The notes beneath the pieces are model-generated. The model saw only the letters and a program-made list of their open reading frames with translations, did no database searches and was not told where the DNA came from. 6,971 bases of DNA from Deltaproteobacteria bacterium (GTDB lineage Bacteria; Desulfobacterota; DSM-4660; Desulfatiglandales; HGW-15): contig DAOVAK010000144.1 in the NCBI GenBank assembly GCA_030671095.1, forward strand, positions 1 to 6,971, written 5' to 3'. Position numbers and translations under genes: made by a program. Shown here piece by piece: positions 1 through 5,145 of the stretch (its first letter is position 1; each line of letters opens with the position of its first letter).

Positions 1-528
1 GCTGAGAACTGGCTTGGTAAAGTGGGAAAGAAGTATCTTACGTGGCTGATGTCCAATATGAAGATGGCCATGGTTTTTCAGTTTGAAATAAATTTCTGGT
101 ATGACCTGAAAAGCCCTGATTTTAAAGTGACGGATGCGGGCCAGGACAGGTTCATGATAACAATGCCAAAGTGCTTGTATAACATAAACATAAAAGATAT
201 CAGCTTTTATGATGAACAGAGTGCCAAGCTGTTGGACTGGCTGTTGCCCCCCCTAATTGGTAGAGTTTTCTCAAAGGATTTTACTGAAGAGGATAAGAAC
301 AAGTTAAAAGACGAGGCAAAAATGCAGGCCTCTTCCATGGCAAATCAACTGATCAAGCAGTTAAGCTCGGAGATTGAAAAATCTGCAAGACAAACCATGG
401 AGATGTTGGCAAAGAGTTTCGGTGCGGACTCTGTTGTATTGGACTTCAGCGAGTCCCAGTTGACGGAAAAAGAGGTCACCGATCTTTCCGAAGAGCCTAC
501 CGAGCAACCCGCCGCGCCTCTGCAATAA
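1..528 (+). CDS. C-terminal part of a probable DUF4230-family envelope protein
   Basis: The reading frame is open from base 1 (GCT GAG AAC TGG...) with no stop before a GTG at 22, and no ribosome binding site precedes that GTG. I therefore treat it as the 3' part of a gene that begins outside the window, ending at TAA 526-528. The visible part is 175 residues. A segment rich in beta-strand formers (MVFQFEINFWYDL, then a strand ending in ITMPKCLYNINIKD) leads to a long charged helix with alternating Lys, Glu, Ala and Gln. The tail is Glu/Pro-rich and probably disordered. The order 'hydrophobic strand, short Asp/Leu turn, Pro-containing strand, amphipathic helix' resembles DUF4230 proteins, usually single-pass membrane-anchored proteins of unknown function. 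The expected N-terminal anchor would lie upstream and cannot be seen. The family call is by eye and tentative; the coding status is firm. Confidence 0.7.
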   Translation, partial: AENWLGKVGKKYLTWLMSNMKMAMVFQFEINFWYDLKSPDFKVTDAGQDRFMITMPKCLYNINIKDISFYDEQSAKLLDWLLPPLIGRVFSKDFTEEDKNKLKDEAKMQASSMANQLIKQLSSEIEKSARQTMEMLAKSFGADSVVLDFSESQLTEKEVTDLSEEPTEQPAAPLQ

Positions 529-540
529 GGAATGACTCCA

Positions 541-656
541 CTGGCTATCAGCTAAACAGCTTATGAGCTCATAAACTCATCGCTTCTCTGCGATGCCACG
601 CTGAAACGTCTTGAAATCAATTGTGGGACGATGACTATCAGGGAATTGATAGCCAG
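541..656. repeat. Inverted repeats around CTATCA/TGATAG
   Basis: CTGGCTATCA (541-550) is the exact reverse complement of TGATAGCCAG (647-656), giving 10-bp arms about 96 bases apart. The right arm also pairs locally: CTATCA (635-640) and TGATAG (647-652) form a 6-bp stem with a GGGAAT loop. The same arm can therefore choose between two partners. There is no T-run, so a plain intrinsic terminator is not supported. The right arm lies inside the possible small minus-strand ORF at 561-725, so chance pairing is possible. Confidence 0.3.
561..574. repeat. 14-bp perfect palindrome
   Basis: TTATGAGCTCATAA is fully self-complementary over 14 bp. It lies 32 bases after the stop of the first gene and contains, on the minus strand, the TAA stop of the candidate small ORF at 561-725. 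It could be a protein-binding dyad or a chance palindrome; no T-run follows on either side. Confidence 0.35.
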
Positions 657-725
657 ATGGTCGGGTATGAGTTGAAGAAAGAGATTTGCAGCAAGAAGCC
701 CGCCCACGATCAGGATAATCAGCAA
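561..725 (-). CDS. Possible 54-residue hydrophobic membrane peptide
   Basis: On the minus strand the frame from base 770 down to TAA at 563-561 is open for 69 codons, with no ATG near its beginning. The best start is TTG at 725-723, preceded by AGGAGG with a 5-base spacer. The product begins LLIILIVGGLLAANLFLQL, a strongly hydrophobic stretch that fits one membrane helix. A second nonpolar stretch (LAINSLIVIVPQLI) follows, then a basic/polar tail RRFSVASQRSDEFMSS. I do not recognise the family. It lies downstream of the metalloprotease gene on the same strand, separated by the heptamer array. It may be a real small protein, the C-terminal remnant of a lost membrane protein, or a lucky open frame. 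The alternative start and the adjoining repeats lower confidence. Confidence 0.27.
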   Translation of the reverse strand: MLIILIVGGLLAANLFLQLIPDHLAINSLIVIVPQLISRRFSVASQRSDEFMSS

Positions 726-750
726 GGCCTCCTCCTGCCTGCCCTGCTTG

Positions 751-805
751 CCCCGTAGGTCCGGAAGATCCTACTGGGGTGAAATTGCGCCAGCACTATT
801 TCACC
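751..805. repeat. Two adjoining hairpins beside the heptamer array
   Basis: The first hairpin pairs CCCCGTAGG (751-759) with CCTAC-T-GGGG (770-779), a 9-bp stem with one bulged T and loop TCCGGAAGAT. The second pairs GGTGAAAT (778-785) with ATTTCACC (798-805), a perfect 8-bp stem with a 12-base loop. The two overlap by two bases, and the second ends five bases before the heptamer array begins at 810. The three together look like one composite element. No coding function is supported. Confidence 0.5.
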
Positions 806-809
806 GGGG

Positions 810-921
810 TCCTCCGTCCTCCGTCTTCTGTCTTCTGTCCTCCGTCTTCTGTCTTCTGTCCTCCGTCCTCTGCCTTCTGTCCTCCGTCCTCCGTCTTCTG
901 TCCTCCGTCCTCTGTCCTCCG
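810..921. repeat. Heptanucleotide tandem array, 16 units, consensus TCYTCYG
   Basis: Sixteen contiguous 7-bp units run without a gap. With A=TCCTCCG, B=TCTTCTG, C=TCCTCTG and D=CCTTCTG, the order is A A B B A B B A C D A A B A C A. Every difference between units is a C/T transition, at unit positions 3, 6 and once 1. Strand asymmetry is complete: one strand is pyrimidines plus one G, the other purines plus one C. Because 7 is not a multiple of 3 and no phase makes a stop, all six frames are open. That explains the long Arg/Thr/Glu/Asp-rich or Ser/Leu/Cys-rich translations here, which should not be called genes. It lies 27 bases beyond the stop of the minus-strand metalloprotease gene. Confidence 0.95.
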
Positions 922-948
922 GCTGCTCTAGCTGCCCCTTTTTCCGGT

Positions 949-1581
949 TCAGACCGCAAGACCGTCTTCCAGCAATTTGCTTAATTGGTTCCTGTAAGCG
1001 TGGATCTTTCCCAAAAAATGCAAGCACGCATCACAAAATTGCAGACCTCGGCCATCAATAATCGCTCTCACATACCCCCAATACCCAAATTTGTTAAATT
1101 CTCCTTTGCTCATTGGGCACAAGGATCCATCTCTCGTCGTCGTGTACGAACCATGATCTATAAGGCCAAGATTGTGGCCCACCTCGTGTAGAGAGACTTT
1201 TAGGGTCCTTTCGATAAACAGGTCATAATCCTTTGATGAGTCCATCTCGGTGGGTGTAAGCTTTTTCGTGGAAACCACTGCCACGTCATTCTGAGGATTC
1301 TTGCCACCAAAGATCGTATTGTAGAACTCGTCTTCATCATCGGTCGTTAAGTCTGCATCGGTGATCCCCAGGATGTGTCCACCAAATTCTTCGTGGAGTA
1401 CTTTTGTTAACAGAAGGGCATCAATACTATCCATCATAGGGGTATCATGATGGGACAGACTGAATTCCTCTATAATGCCTTCAAACGCCCCCAAGATTCT
1501 ATTTCCTATTTCTTTGAGGCTGCTATAAGTTATATTGTTGCCCACGCGCACGATATTCAAAACTAAACTTTCGCTTTCCAT
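949..1581 (-). CDS. Archaemetzincin-like zinc metalloprotease (peptidase M54 type)
   Basis: A 210-residue predicted cytoplasmic protein with no signal peptide. The active-site helix is HEVGHNLGLIDH (residues 132-143). H132 and H136 are zinc ligands and E133 the catalytic base. The residue at the third-ligand position of HEXXHXXGXXH is D142, with H143 next to it. A Met-turn-like C155-P-M157 follows, then C183-D-A-C186, matching the late CXM and CXXC elements of archaemetzincins. Textbook archaemetzincin has HEXXHXXGXXHCX4CXMX17CXXC. Here the first Cys of that set is absent and the M-to-CXXC spacing is 25, not 17. The length is near the bacterial/archaeal family norm. The ATG at 1581 is preceded by a weak AGGT with short spacing; a stronger GAGAGGTGAG lies too far upstream. 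It is transcribed alone, away from the OmpA-type gene. Its physiological substrate is unknown, as for the whole family. Confidence 0.8.
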   Translation of the reverse strand: MESESLVLNIVRVGNNITYSSLKEIGNRILGAFEGIIEEFSLSHHDTPMMDSIDALLLTKVLHEEFGGHILGITDADLTTDDEDEFYNTIFGGKNPQNDVAVVSTKKLTPTEMDSSKDYDLFIERTLKVSLHEVGHNLGLIDHGSYTTTRDGSLCPMSKGEFNKFGYWGYVRAIIDGRGLQFCDACLHFLGKIHAYRNQLSKLLEDGLAV

Positions 1582-1913
1582 TTACCTAAAAAGACCATCT
1601 CACCTCTCTTTGCCGCAGCGATCTTGATCGCCAGAATGCTCATAAATATTATATCAAGTTCGGAAAATACTTTCCAGTCGCTGCCAGCCCTGTTGAATTT
1701 GGCACCCATTCACCTGAGGAGAAACCTGGTCAACCGGCGCTATAGTATAGGTTGAGGCTATTTTATTGGGGCCTGCCCCGAGAAAAGTTGAAGACGCCGT
1801 CTGTTTGACGTAGGATGACATATTCGGTATATAGTGGCTACTTCGGGCATCTGTCGTATGCACGGGAAATCAATATTTATCCTGTTGGACCTGGAAGTCA
1901 TTCAACTGGAGAG

Positions 1914-1941
1914 CAATAACGTATAACTAATAACTGATAAC
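1914..1941. repeat. Heptamer array of NNATAAC type, four units
   Basis: Four contiguous 7-mers: CAATAAC, GTATAAC, TAATAAC, TGATAAC. The last 13 bases (AATAACTGATAAC, 1929-1941) recur exactly at 2868-2880 in the next intergenic gap. Each unit carries TAA. With a 7-bp period, three consecutive units place a stop in all three plus-strand frames. The array directly abuts the hairpin in front of the OmpA-type gene. Confidence 0.75.
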
Positions 1942-1968
1942 GAGCTCACCGCTGTGAGCTCTGGAGGG
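1942..1968 (+). promoter_or_regulatory. 8-bp hairpin abutting the ribosome binding site of the OmpA-type gene
   Basis: GAGCTCAC (1942-1949) and GTGAGCTC (1954-1961) are perfect complements around a CGCT tetraloop. The Shine-Dalgarno GGAGGG (1963-1968) begins one base after the stem, four bases before ATG 1973. No T-run follows, so it is not an intrinsic terminator. In the mRNA it could limit ribosome access or protect the 5' end; in DNA it could be an operator. The role is inferred; the pairing is exact. Confidence 0.55.
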
Positions 1969-1972
1969 CGTC

Positions 1973-2842
1973 ATGGAAATGAAAACACGAGTCTGCTGTC
2001 TCTTTTTGCTCGTTTTGACGGTCGTCGTCTCAGGGAGTTGTGTGAGTAACGAGAAGTATCGGATGAAGGAGCGAGAGAGTGAAAAATTATCCAGTCAACT
2101 GACCGCCTTGAAATCAGAAAAGAATGACCTGGAAAAGGAGAAAAGAGAGCTACGACTGAAGGTCCTTTCCCTTGAGGGAGAAATGGCTCGACTGCAACAA
2201 GATAATACAAATCTGGAAGAGATCTTAAAGGCCAAATCGGACACGCTGAGCGAACAGATTGCCGATTTGAGAAAGCAAAACAAGATTCTGAAGCAAGAGA
2301 ATGAAACCCTTCGTGCTAAGGCACAGGCTTTGGAGGTGGAGAAGACAGAAGAGATACTTGGCGTTAAGACCATGTATGAAGACTTGGTGCAAGATATGGA
2401 GTCGGAGATAAAGAAGGGCGAAATTACAATCACTCAACTGAAGGGAAAATTGAAGGTGAACATGGTGGATGAAATCCTGTTTGACTCGGGAAAAGCCACC
2501 ATAAAGCCCCAGGGTGTTAAGGTATTGGATCGTCTTGGGAAGGTTTTGTTAAACGTGAAGGATCAGGCCATTCGTATTGAAGGCCACACGGATAACGTCC
2601 CCATCGGGGCTGATCTGGCGAAAAGGTACCCCACAAATTGGGAACTCTCTGTCGCCCGGGCAACGGCTGTGGCCAGGTATTTACAAGAAAAAATCGGTGT
2701 GGATCCCCGCTTGATCTCAGCCACGGGGTACGGTCAATACAAGCCCATTGCCTCTAACGAGACCGAACAGGGACGGACCAGGAATAGGCGAATTGAAATC
2801 GTGCTTGTTCCAAAGGAAATTGCACCATCTTCAAGAAAATAG
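1973..2842 (+). CDS. OmpA-family peptidoglycan-binding lipoprotein with long coiled coil
   Basis: A 289-residue envelope protein. Residues 1-23 form a signal peptide (basic start, Leu/Val core) ending in SGS-C23. This is an imperfect lipobox, with Ser where Leu/Val is usual at -3, but lipidation at C23 remains likely. Residues 27 to about 155 are an almost unbroken heptad-rich coiled coil of Glu, Lys, Leu and Gln. Residues about 164-285 are an OmpA C-terminal domain. FDSGKATIKP (170-179), EGHTDNVPIG (203-212), WELSVARATAVARYL, ATGYGQYKP and the NRRIEI strand (271-276) are all present. D207 and an Arg of NRRIEI match residues that hold the diaminopimelate of peptidoglycan in OmpA/MotB-type domains. 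It probably bridges outer membrane and cell wall. The start has GGAGGG four bases upstream; ATG 1979 (M3) is also possible. The upstream hairpin and heptamer array may affect expression. Confidence 0.92.
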   Translation: MEMKTRVCCLFLLVLTVVVSGSCVSNEKYRMKERESEKLSSQLTALKSEKNDLEKEKRELRLKVLSLEGEMARLQQDNTNLEEILKAKSDTLSEQIADLRKQNKILKQENETLRAKAQALEVEKTEEILGVKTMYEDLVQDMESEIKKGEITITQLKGKLKVNMVDEILFDSGKATIKPQGVKVLDRLGKVLLNVKDQAIRIEGHTDNVPIGADLAKRYPTNWELSVARATAVARYLQEKIGVDPRLISATGYGQYKPIASNETEQGRTRNRRIEIVLVPKEIAPSSRK

Positions 2843-2859
2843 CTCTCATAAATCAATCC

Positions 2860-2887
2860 GAATAACCAATAACTGATAACAAATAAC
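2860..2887. repeat. Second NNATAAC heptamer array, four units
   Basis: Contiguous GAATAAC, CAATAAC, TGATAAC, AAATAAC, starting 18 bases after the OmpA-type stop codon. It shares 13 identical bases (2868-2880) with the array at 1929-1941. As there, TAA falls in all three plus-strand frames. The array sits in the 94-base gap before the next gene. Confidence 0.75.
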
Positions 2888-2936
2888 CATATGCTTTCAT
2901 TCATCAGCCTACCAAACCGGGGAAGGAGAATATAGA

Positions 2937-3515
2937 GTGCGCTATTTCAGGTCTTTTCAGGTGATATTGAGTGTGTTTGCAGTGACACTTTTACCATTCC
3001 AAATTTCGGCTCAACCTGAAGATATAAAAGGGTGGAACAAGGCCCGATGGGGAATGACAGAGAGAGAGATCGCAAATGCGTTCAAAGGAAAAGTTGAACA
3101 GCTTCGGGAGCCCATAATAGACAAACAAGAGGGGATATATGTAAAGCAGGAAATCAATGACCTGACCTTTGCTAACACAAAATTCACGGTGAGCTTTGTC
3201 ATGGACGACAAGTCGAATCAACTCAGGGAGGTTGTGCTAACACCAAAGGGAAGCCATTTCAGAGTGCTCTTTGGAATTCTAGAAAAAAAACTTGTCACTA
3301 AATATGGTCCGGTAACCTATAGGGACAAAGAGGATATTGACATGCAAAAGCTGGGCAAAAACGGCTATGGGCCGGACCAAATCAGCCGAGTCTGGAGATT
3401 CCCATCGACACTCATCACACTCGAATACTGGGTTTATGGTATGGGTAGTGGGAAGGTGGAGGATGGCGTCACTCTCATATATAAAGAAAATGTGAAGTCC
3501 CAGGGCAAACGCTAA
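2937..3515 (+). CDS. Secreted/periplasmic protein of unknown function
   Basis: A 192-residue protein starting with GTG, preceded by AAGGAG (2923-2928) at an 8-base spacing, which decides the start. Residues 1-25 are a classical signal peptide: basic RYFR, a hydrophobic core, then ISA before the probable cut ahead of Q26. The mature part opens with WNKARWGMTEREIANAF (residues 33-49). This 'W..ARWGM' followed by a helix occurs at the start of many small uncharacterised periplasmic proteins and suggests a compact alpha/beta fold. Later segments alternate strands and a helix (FRVLFGILEKKLVTKYGPV) and end in a basic tail. There are no Cys in the mature chain and no catalytic motif that I can name. 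It follows the OmpA-type lipoprotein by 94 bases and precedes the LON-domain gene by 64, so an envelope role is plausible but unproven. Confidence 0.8.
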   Translation: MRYFRSFQVILSVFAVTLLPFQISAQPEDIKGWNKARWGMTEREIANAFKGKVEQLREPIIDKQEGIYVKQEINDLTFANTKFTVSFVMDDKSNQLREVVLTPKGSHFRVLFGILEKKLVTKYGPVTYRDKEDIDMQKLGKNGYGPDQISRVWRFPSTLITLEYWVYGMGSGKVEDGVTLIYKENVKSQGKR

Positions 3516-3579
3516 GTTCCAGCGGGTCACTGATGGCTCGCTCACGGAATAGCAGATCGAGGTTTTTTGGGAGGAAGAA

Positions 3580-4239
3580 ATGTACTTTGAAACCATTTTA
3601 CCCTTATTTCCTTTGAATGTTGTCCTCATGCCGGACATGCCCTTACCACTCCATATATTCGAAGAGAGATACAAGAAAATGATCGGGGAGTGCCTGGAGC
3701 AGAATAAAGAATTCGGCATTGTATACATCAGTGGTGATGAGGTCCGGCAGGTGGGCTGTACGGCCAAGATCGTGAAGGTGTTGAAACGCTATGAAAGTGG
3801 GGAAATGGACATCATCACGTTAGGGAGAAATCGCTTCTTGATCAAGGAGGTCTATGACGGAAAGCCCTATTTTGAGGCCAAAGTCATCCATTTCGATGAT
3901 GTACCTGAGGAGGAGAGCGGAGAACTTTTAATGCTGGCTCGAGAAGGAATAAAGTCCCTAAACGAGCTCGACAGGGTCATAGGCATACCTAGAGATTACG
4001 AGGAGCTGAAAGATTTGGGAGCCAAACCCGTATCTTTTCTGGTCTCGGGGAGCGAGGGACTGCCCCTTGAAGAAAGACAAGAACTCCTCGAAATGACTTC
4101 CACAAGAGAGCGCCTCAAAAGCAGTGTAAAGTCACTCCAGAAGGTTCTCGAGGCTACAAAGATTAACAAGGAGAGCCACGAAACGAGCAAAGGAGATGGA
4201 GATCTCAGGGAGATTTTAGAAAAATACGGTCTGGATTAG
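3580..4239 (+). CDS. Stand-alone LON N-terminal (substrate-binding) domain protein
   Basis: A 219-residue cytoplasmic protein. Residues 7-35 (LPLFPLNVVLMPDMPLPLHI followed by FEERYKKMI) are the hallmark opening of the LON domain, a PUA-like beta barrel. GIVYI, VGCTAKIVKVLKR and DIITLGRNRFLI continue that barrel to about residue 110. The rest is mainly helical, with a polar tail. The AAA+ ATPase and Ser-Lys protease domains of Lon (about 800 residues) are absent, so this cannot be a protease alone. Such short proteins are widespread in bacteria and their role is unsettled; substrate or partner recognition is the usual guess. ATG 3580 has GGAGG (3570-3574) at a 5-base spacing. The gene may be co-transcribed with the secreted protein 64 bases upstream. 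The gap to the TetR gene contains that gene's own promoter, so the unit probably ends here. Confidence 0.9.
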   Translation: MYFETILPLFPLNVVLMPDMPLPLHIFEERYKKMIGECLEQNKEFGIVYISGDEVRQVGCTAKIVKVLKRYESGEMDIITLGRNRFLIKEVYDGKPYFEAKVIHFDDVPEEESGELLMLAREGIKSLNELDRVIGIPRDYEELKDLGAKPVSFLVSGSEGLPLEERQELLEMTSTRERLKSSVKSLQKVLEATKINKESHETSKGDGDLREILEKYGLD

Positions 4240-4245
4240 GACCGT
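4220..4245 (-). terminator. Weak hairpin over the LON-gene stop with minus-strand T-run
   Basis: ACGGTC (4226-4231) pairs with GACCGT (4240-4245) around an 8-base loop containing the stop codon. Read on the minus strand the stem is followed by ATTTTT, as in an intrinsic terminator; on the plus strand the A-run precedes the stem. No minus-strand gene is visible to its right, so its use is doubtful. The stem is only 6 bp. Confidence 0.2.
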
Positions 4246-4337
4246 CAAACAAGCAAATTTGATCATCTCATGACCTTGTCAGCTAACTAGCCCCTCTAAA
4301 CGCCCCAATGCATAAGCTTCCGAATGCCTGAATTCGC

Positions 4338-4377
4338 CAATCACCCATAACGATTAACGGCGAACAATCCGTTAATC
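4338..4377. repeat. Degenerate AAC heptamer array and 9-bp inverted repeat upstream of the tetR-type promoter
   Basis: CAATCAC, CCATAAC, GATTAAC, GGCGAAC (4338-4365) follow a 7-bp period like the other ATAAC arrays, though degenerate. Overlapping them, GATTAACGG (4352-4360) and CCGTTAATC (4369-4377) are perfect complements with an 8-base spacer. The dyad ends 10 bases before the -35 box at 4388. It could be an activator or repressor site, or a hairpin ending transcription from the LON gene, though no T-run follows. Confidence 0.5.
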
Positions 4378-4387
4378 AAAGATTTCA

Positions 4388-4415
4388 TTGACAAAGGGCT
4401 AAATTGTGGTATTAT
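4388..4415 (+). promoter_or_regulatory. Sigma-70 promoter for the TetR/HgdB-like operon
   Basis: A perfect -35 TTGACA (4388-4393) and a good -10 TATTAT (4410-4415) are separated by 16 bases. Transcription should start near 4421-4424, leaving a leader of about 50 bases before ATG 4471. This is the best promoter in the window and marks a new transcription unit after the LON-domain gene. Confidence 0.75.
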
Positions 4416-4420
4416 TAAAT

Positions 4421-4430
4421 CGAGCGCTCG
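4421..4430. promoter_or_regulatory. Candidate TetR operator overlapping the transcription start
   Basis: CGAGCGCTCG is a perfect 10-bp palindrome five bases after the -10 box, where a bound repressor would block initiation. Just outside, two further symmetric positions pair imperfectly (A4419/T4432, A4417/T4434). TetR-family repressors commonly bind such dyads in their own promoters, so autoregulation by the adjacent gene product is the natural inference. Confidence 0.55.
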
Positions 4431-4470
4431 CTCTATCTTACCGAAGGCCTTTAGTTCTTAGGAGAAAATC

Positions 4471-5130
4471 ATGCGTCCAATGAATAATTCCGGCCCTGTA
4501 AACCCCCTGCAAAGGGATGAGCTTGTCCCTTCCCCGGCCAAGGATGTGGACCTGGTGGAGAGGAAACATGAGCAAATAGTGGATGGGGCCTGCAGGTTAT
4601 TCTTTGAGAAGGGTTACCACAGGACGACTATCCGTGAGATCGCGCTGGCATCGGGTATGTCCATGGGGCAGCTTTACCACTACATATCCTCTAAAGATGA
4701 TGTCTTATTCCTCATCTATAAACACATGCAGATGATTTGGTATGAACATCTCGCGCAATCCAGGATCGAAGAGGTGGAAGATCGTGTCCAGCGTTTGACC
4801 AGAGCGCTCCACCATACCCTGGAATTTATGGTGGAGAACAAAGAGCTGTTTCTGTTCGTCTACACAGAAACCAAATACCTGGAGAGGAGACACCTTCGAG
4901 TGGTTCTGGAAATGGATGACAAAAACGTCGTGGGGTTCTGGCGGCGACTATTGCAGGGGGTGGACAGGGAAAAGTCCATCAAGGGTGATCTCAATTTCCT
5001 GGCCAACCTCATTTCCTATCTCATGGTCTTCCTGCCTTTGAGAGGTTGGAATCTCAGAGATAAAGAGGAGAGCGAACACCTGGATTCCTTGGCCCGTTTC
5101 ATTCTAAGGGGTTTGGGAATAGGCCAGTAG
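4471..5130 (+). CDS. TetR-family transcriptional regulator
   Basis: A 219-residue protein with a 30-residue polar, Pro-containing extension, then a typical TetR DNA-binding domain. This runs from about residue 33: IVDGACRLFFEKGYHRTTIR, with the helix-turn-helix IREIALASGMSMGQLYHYIS (54-73) and a KDDVLF start of the linker helix. The rest is an all-helical ligand/dimer domain, about residues 80-219, with the pattern of regulators near acyl-CoA metabolism genes. The ligand cannot be read from sequence. ATG 4471 has AGGAGA (4460-4465) five bases away; M4 is a possible later start. The gene is first in its unit, behind a strong promoter with a palindrome at the start point. It ends 15 bases before the HgdB-like gene. 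It therefore probably represses itself and the reductase-like gene until a substrate or its CoA thioester appears. Confidence 0.93.
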   Translation: MRPMNNSGPVNPLQRDELVPSPAKDVDLVERKHEQIVDGACRLFFEKGYHRTTIREIALASGMSMGQLYHYISSKDDVLFLIYKHMQMIWYEHLAQSRIEEVEDRVQRLTRALHHTLEFMVENKELFLFVYTETKYLERRHLRVVLEMDDKNVVGFWRRLLQGVDREKSIKGDLNFLANLISYLMVFLPLRGWNLRDKEESEHLDSLARFILRGLGIGQ

Positions 5131-5145
5131 CGGATATGTGAGACA

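Larger units (their letters stand above)
1582..1972. other. Divergent intergenic region with no convincing gene
   Basis: This 391-base gap separates the minus-strand metalloprotease from the plus-strand OmpA-type gene and must hold both promoters. I see no strong sigma-70 pair. A loose TTCAAC (1901-1906) and TATAAC (1922-1927), 15 bases apart, is the best plus-strand candidate. A 69-codon minus-strand frame at 1654-1863 starts with GTG, lacks a ribosome binding site and resembles nothing I know, so I do not call it. The 3' end holds a heptamer array and a hairpin described separately. Confidence 0.5.

Noticed and set aside
719..1027. Open frames across the heptamer array on both strands (minus 719-1027, plus 748-984)
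   Set aside because: The array is stop-free in every frame, so these are products of the repeat. The minus-strand frame also overlaps the metalloprotease 3' end, and the peptides are low-complexity.
1654..1863. 69-codon minus-strand frame upstream of the metalloprotease gene
   Set aside because: It has a GTG start with no ribosome binding site, no recognisable motif and ordinary length for chance in a 391-base gap. A decayed gene cannot be excluded.
2095..2437. Minus-strand open frames opposite the OmpA-type gene
   Set aside because: They are shadows of the plus-strand coiled-coil coding region. The plus frame has a full domain structure and ribosome binding site.
1914..2887. ATAAC repeats as a CRISPR array
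   Set aside because: Units are 7 bp and contiguous, without spacers of uniform length, and there are no cas genes.
3279..3767. 162-codon minus-strand frame opposite the secreted-protein and LON genes
   Set aside because: It overlaps two well-supported plus-strand genes and has no recognisable domain.
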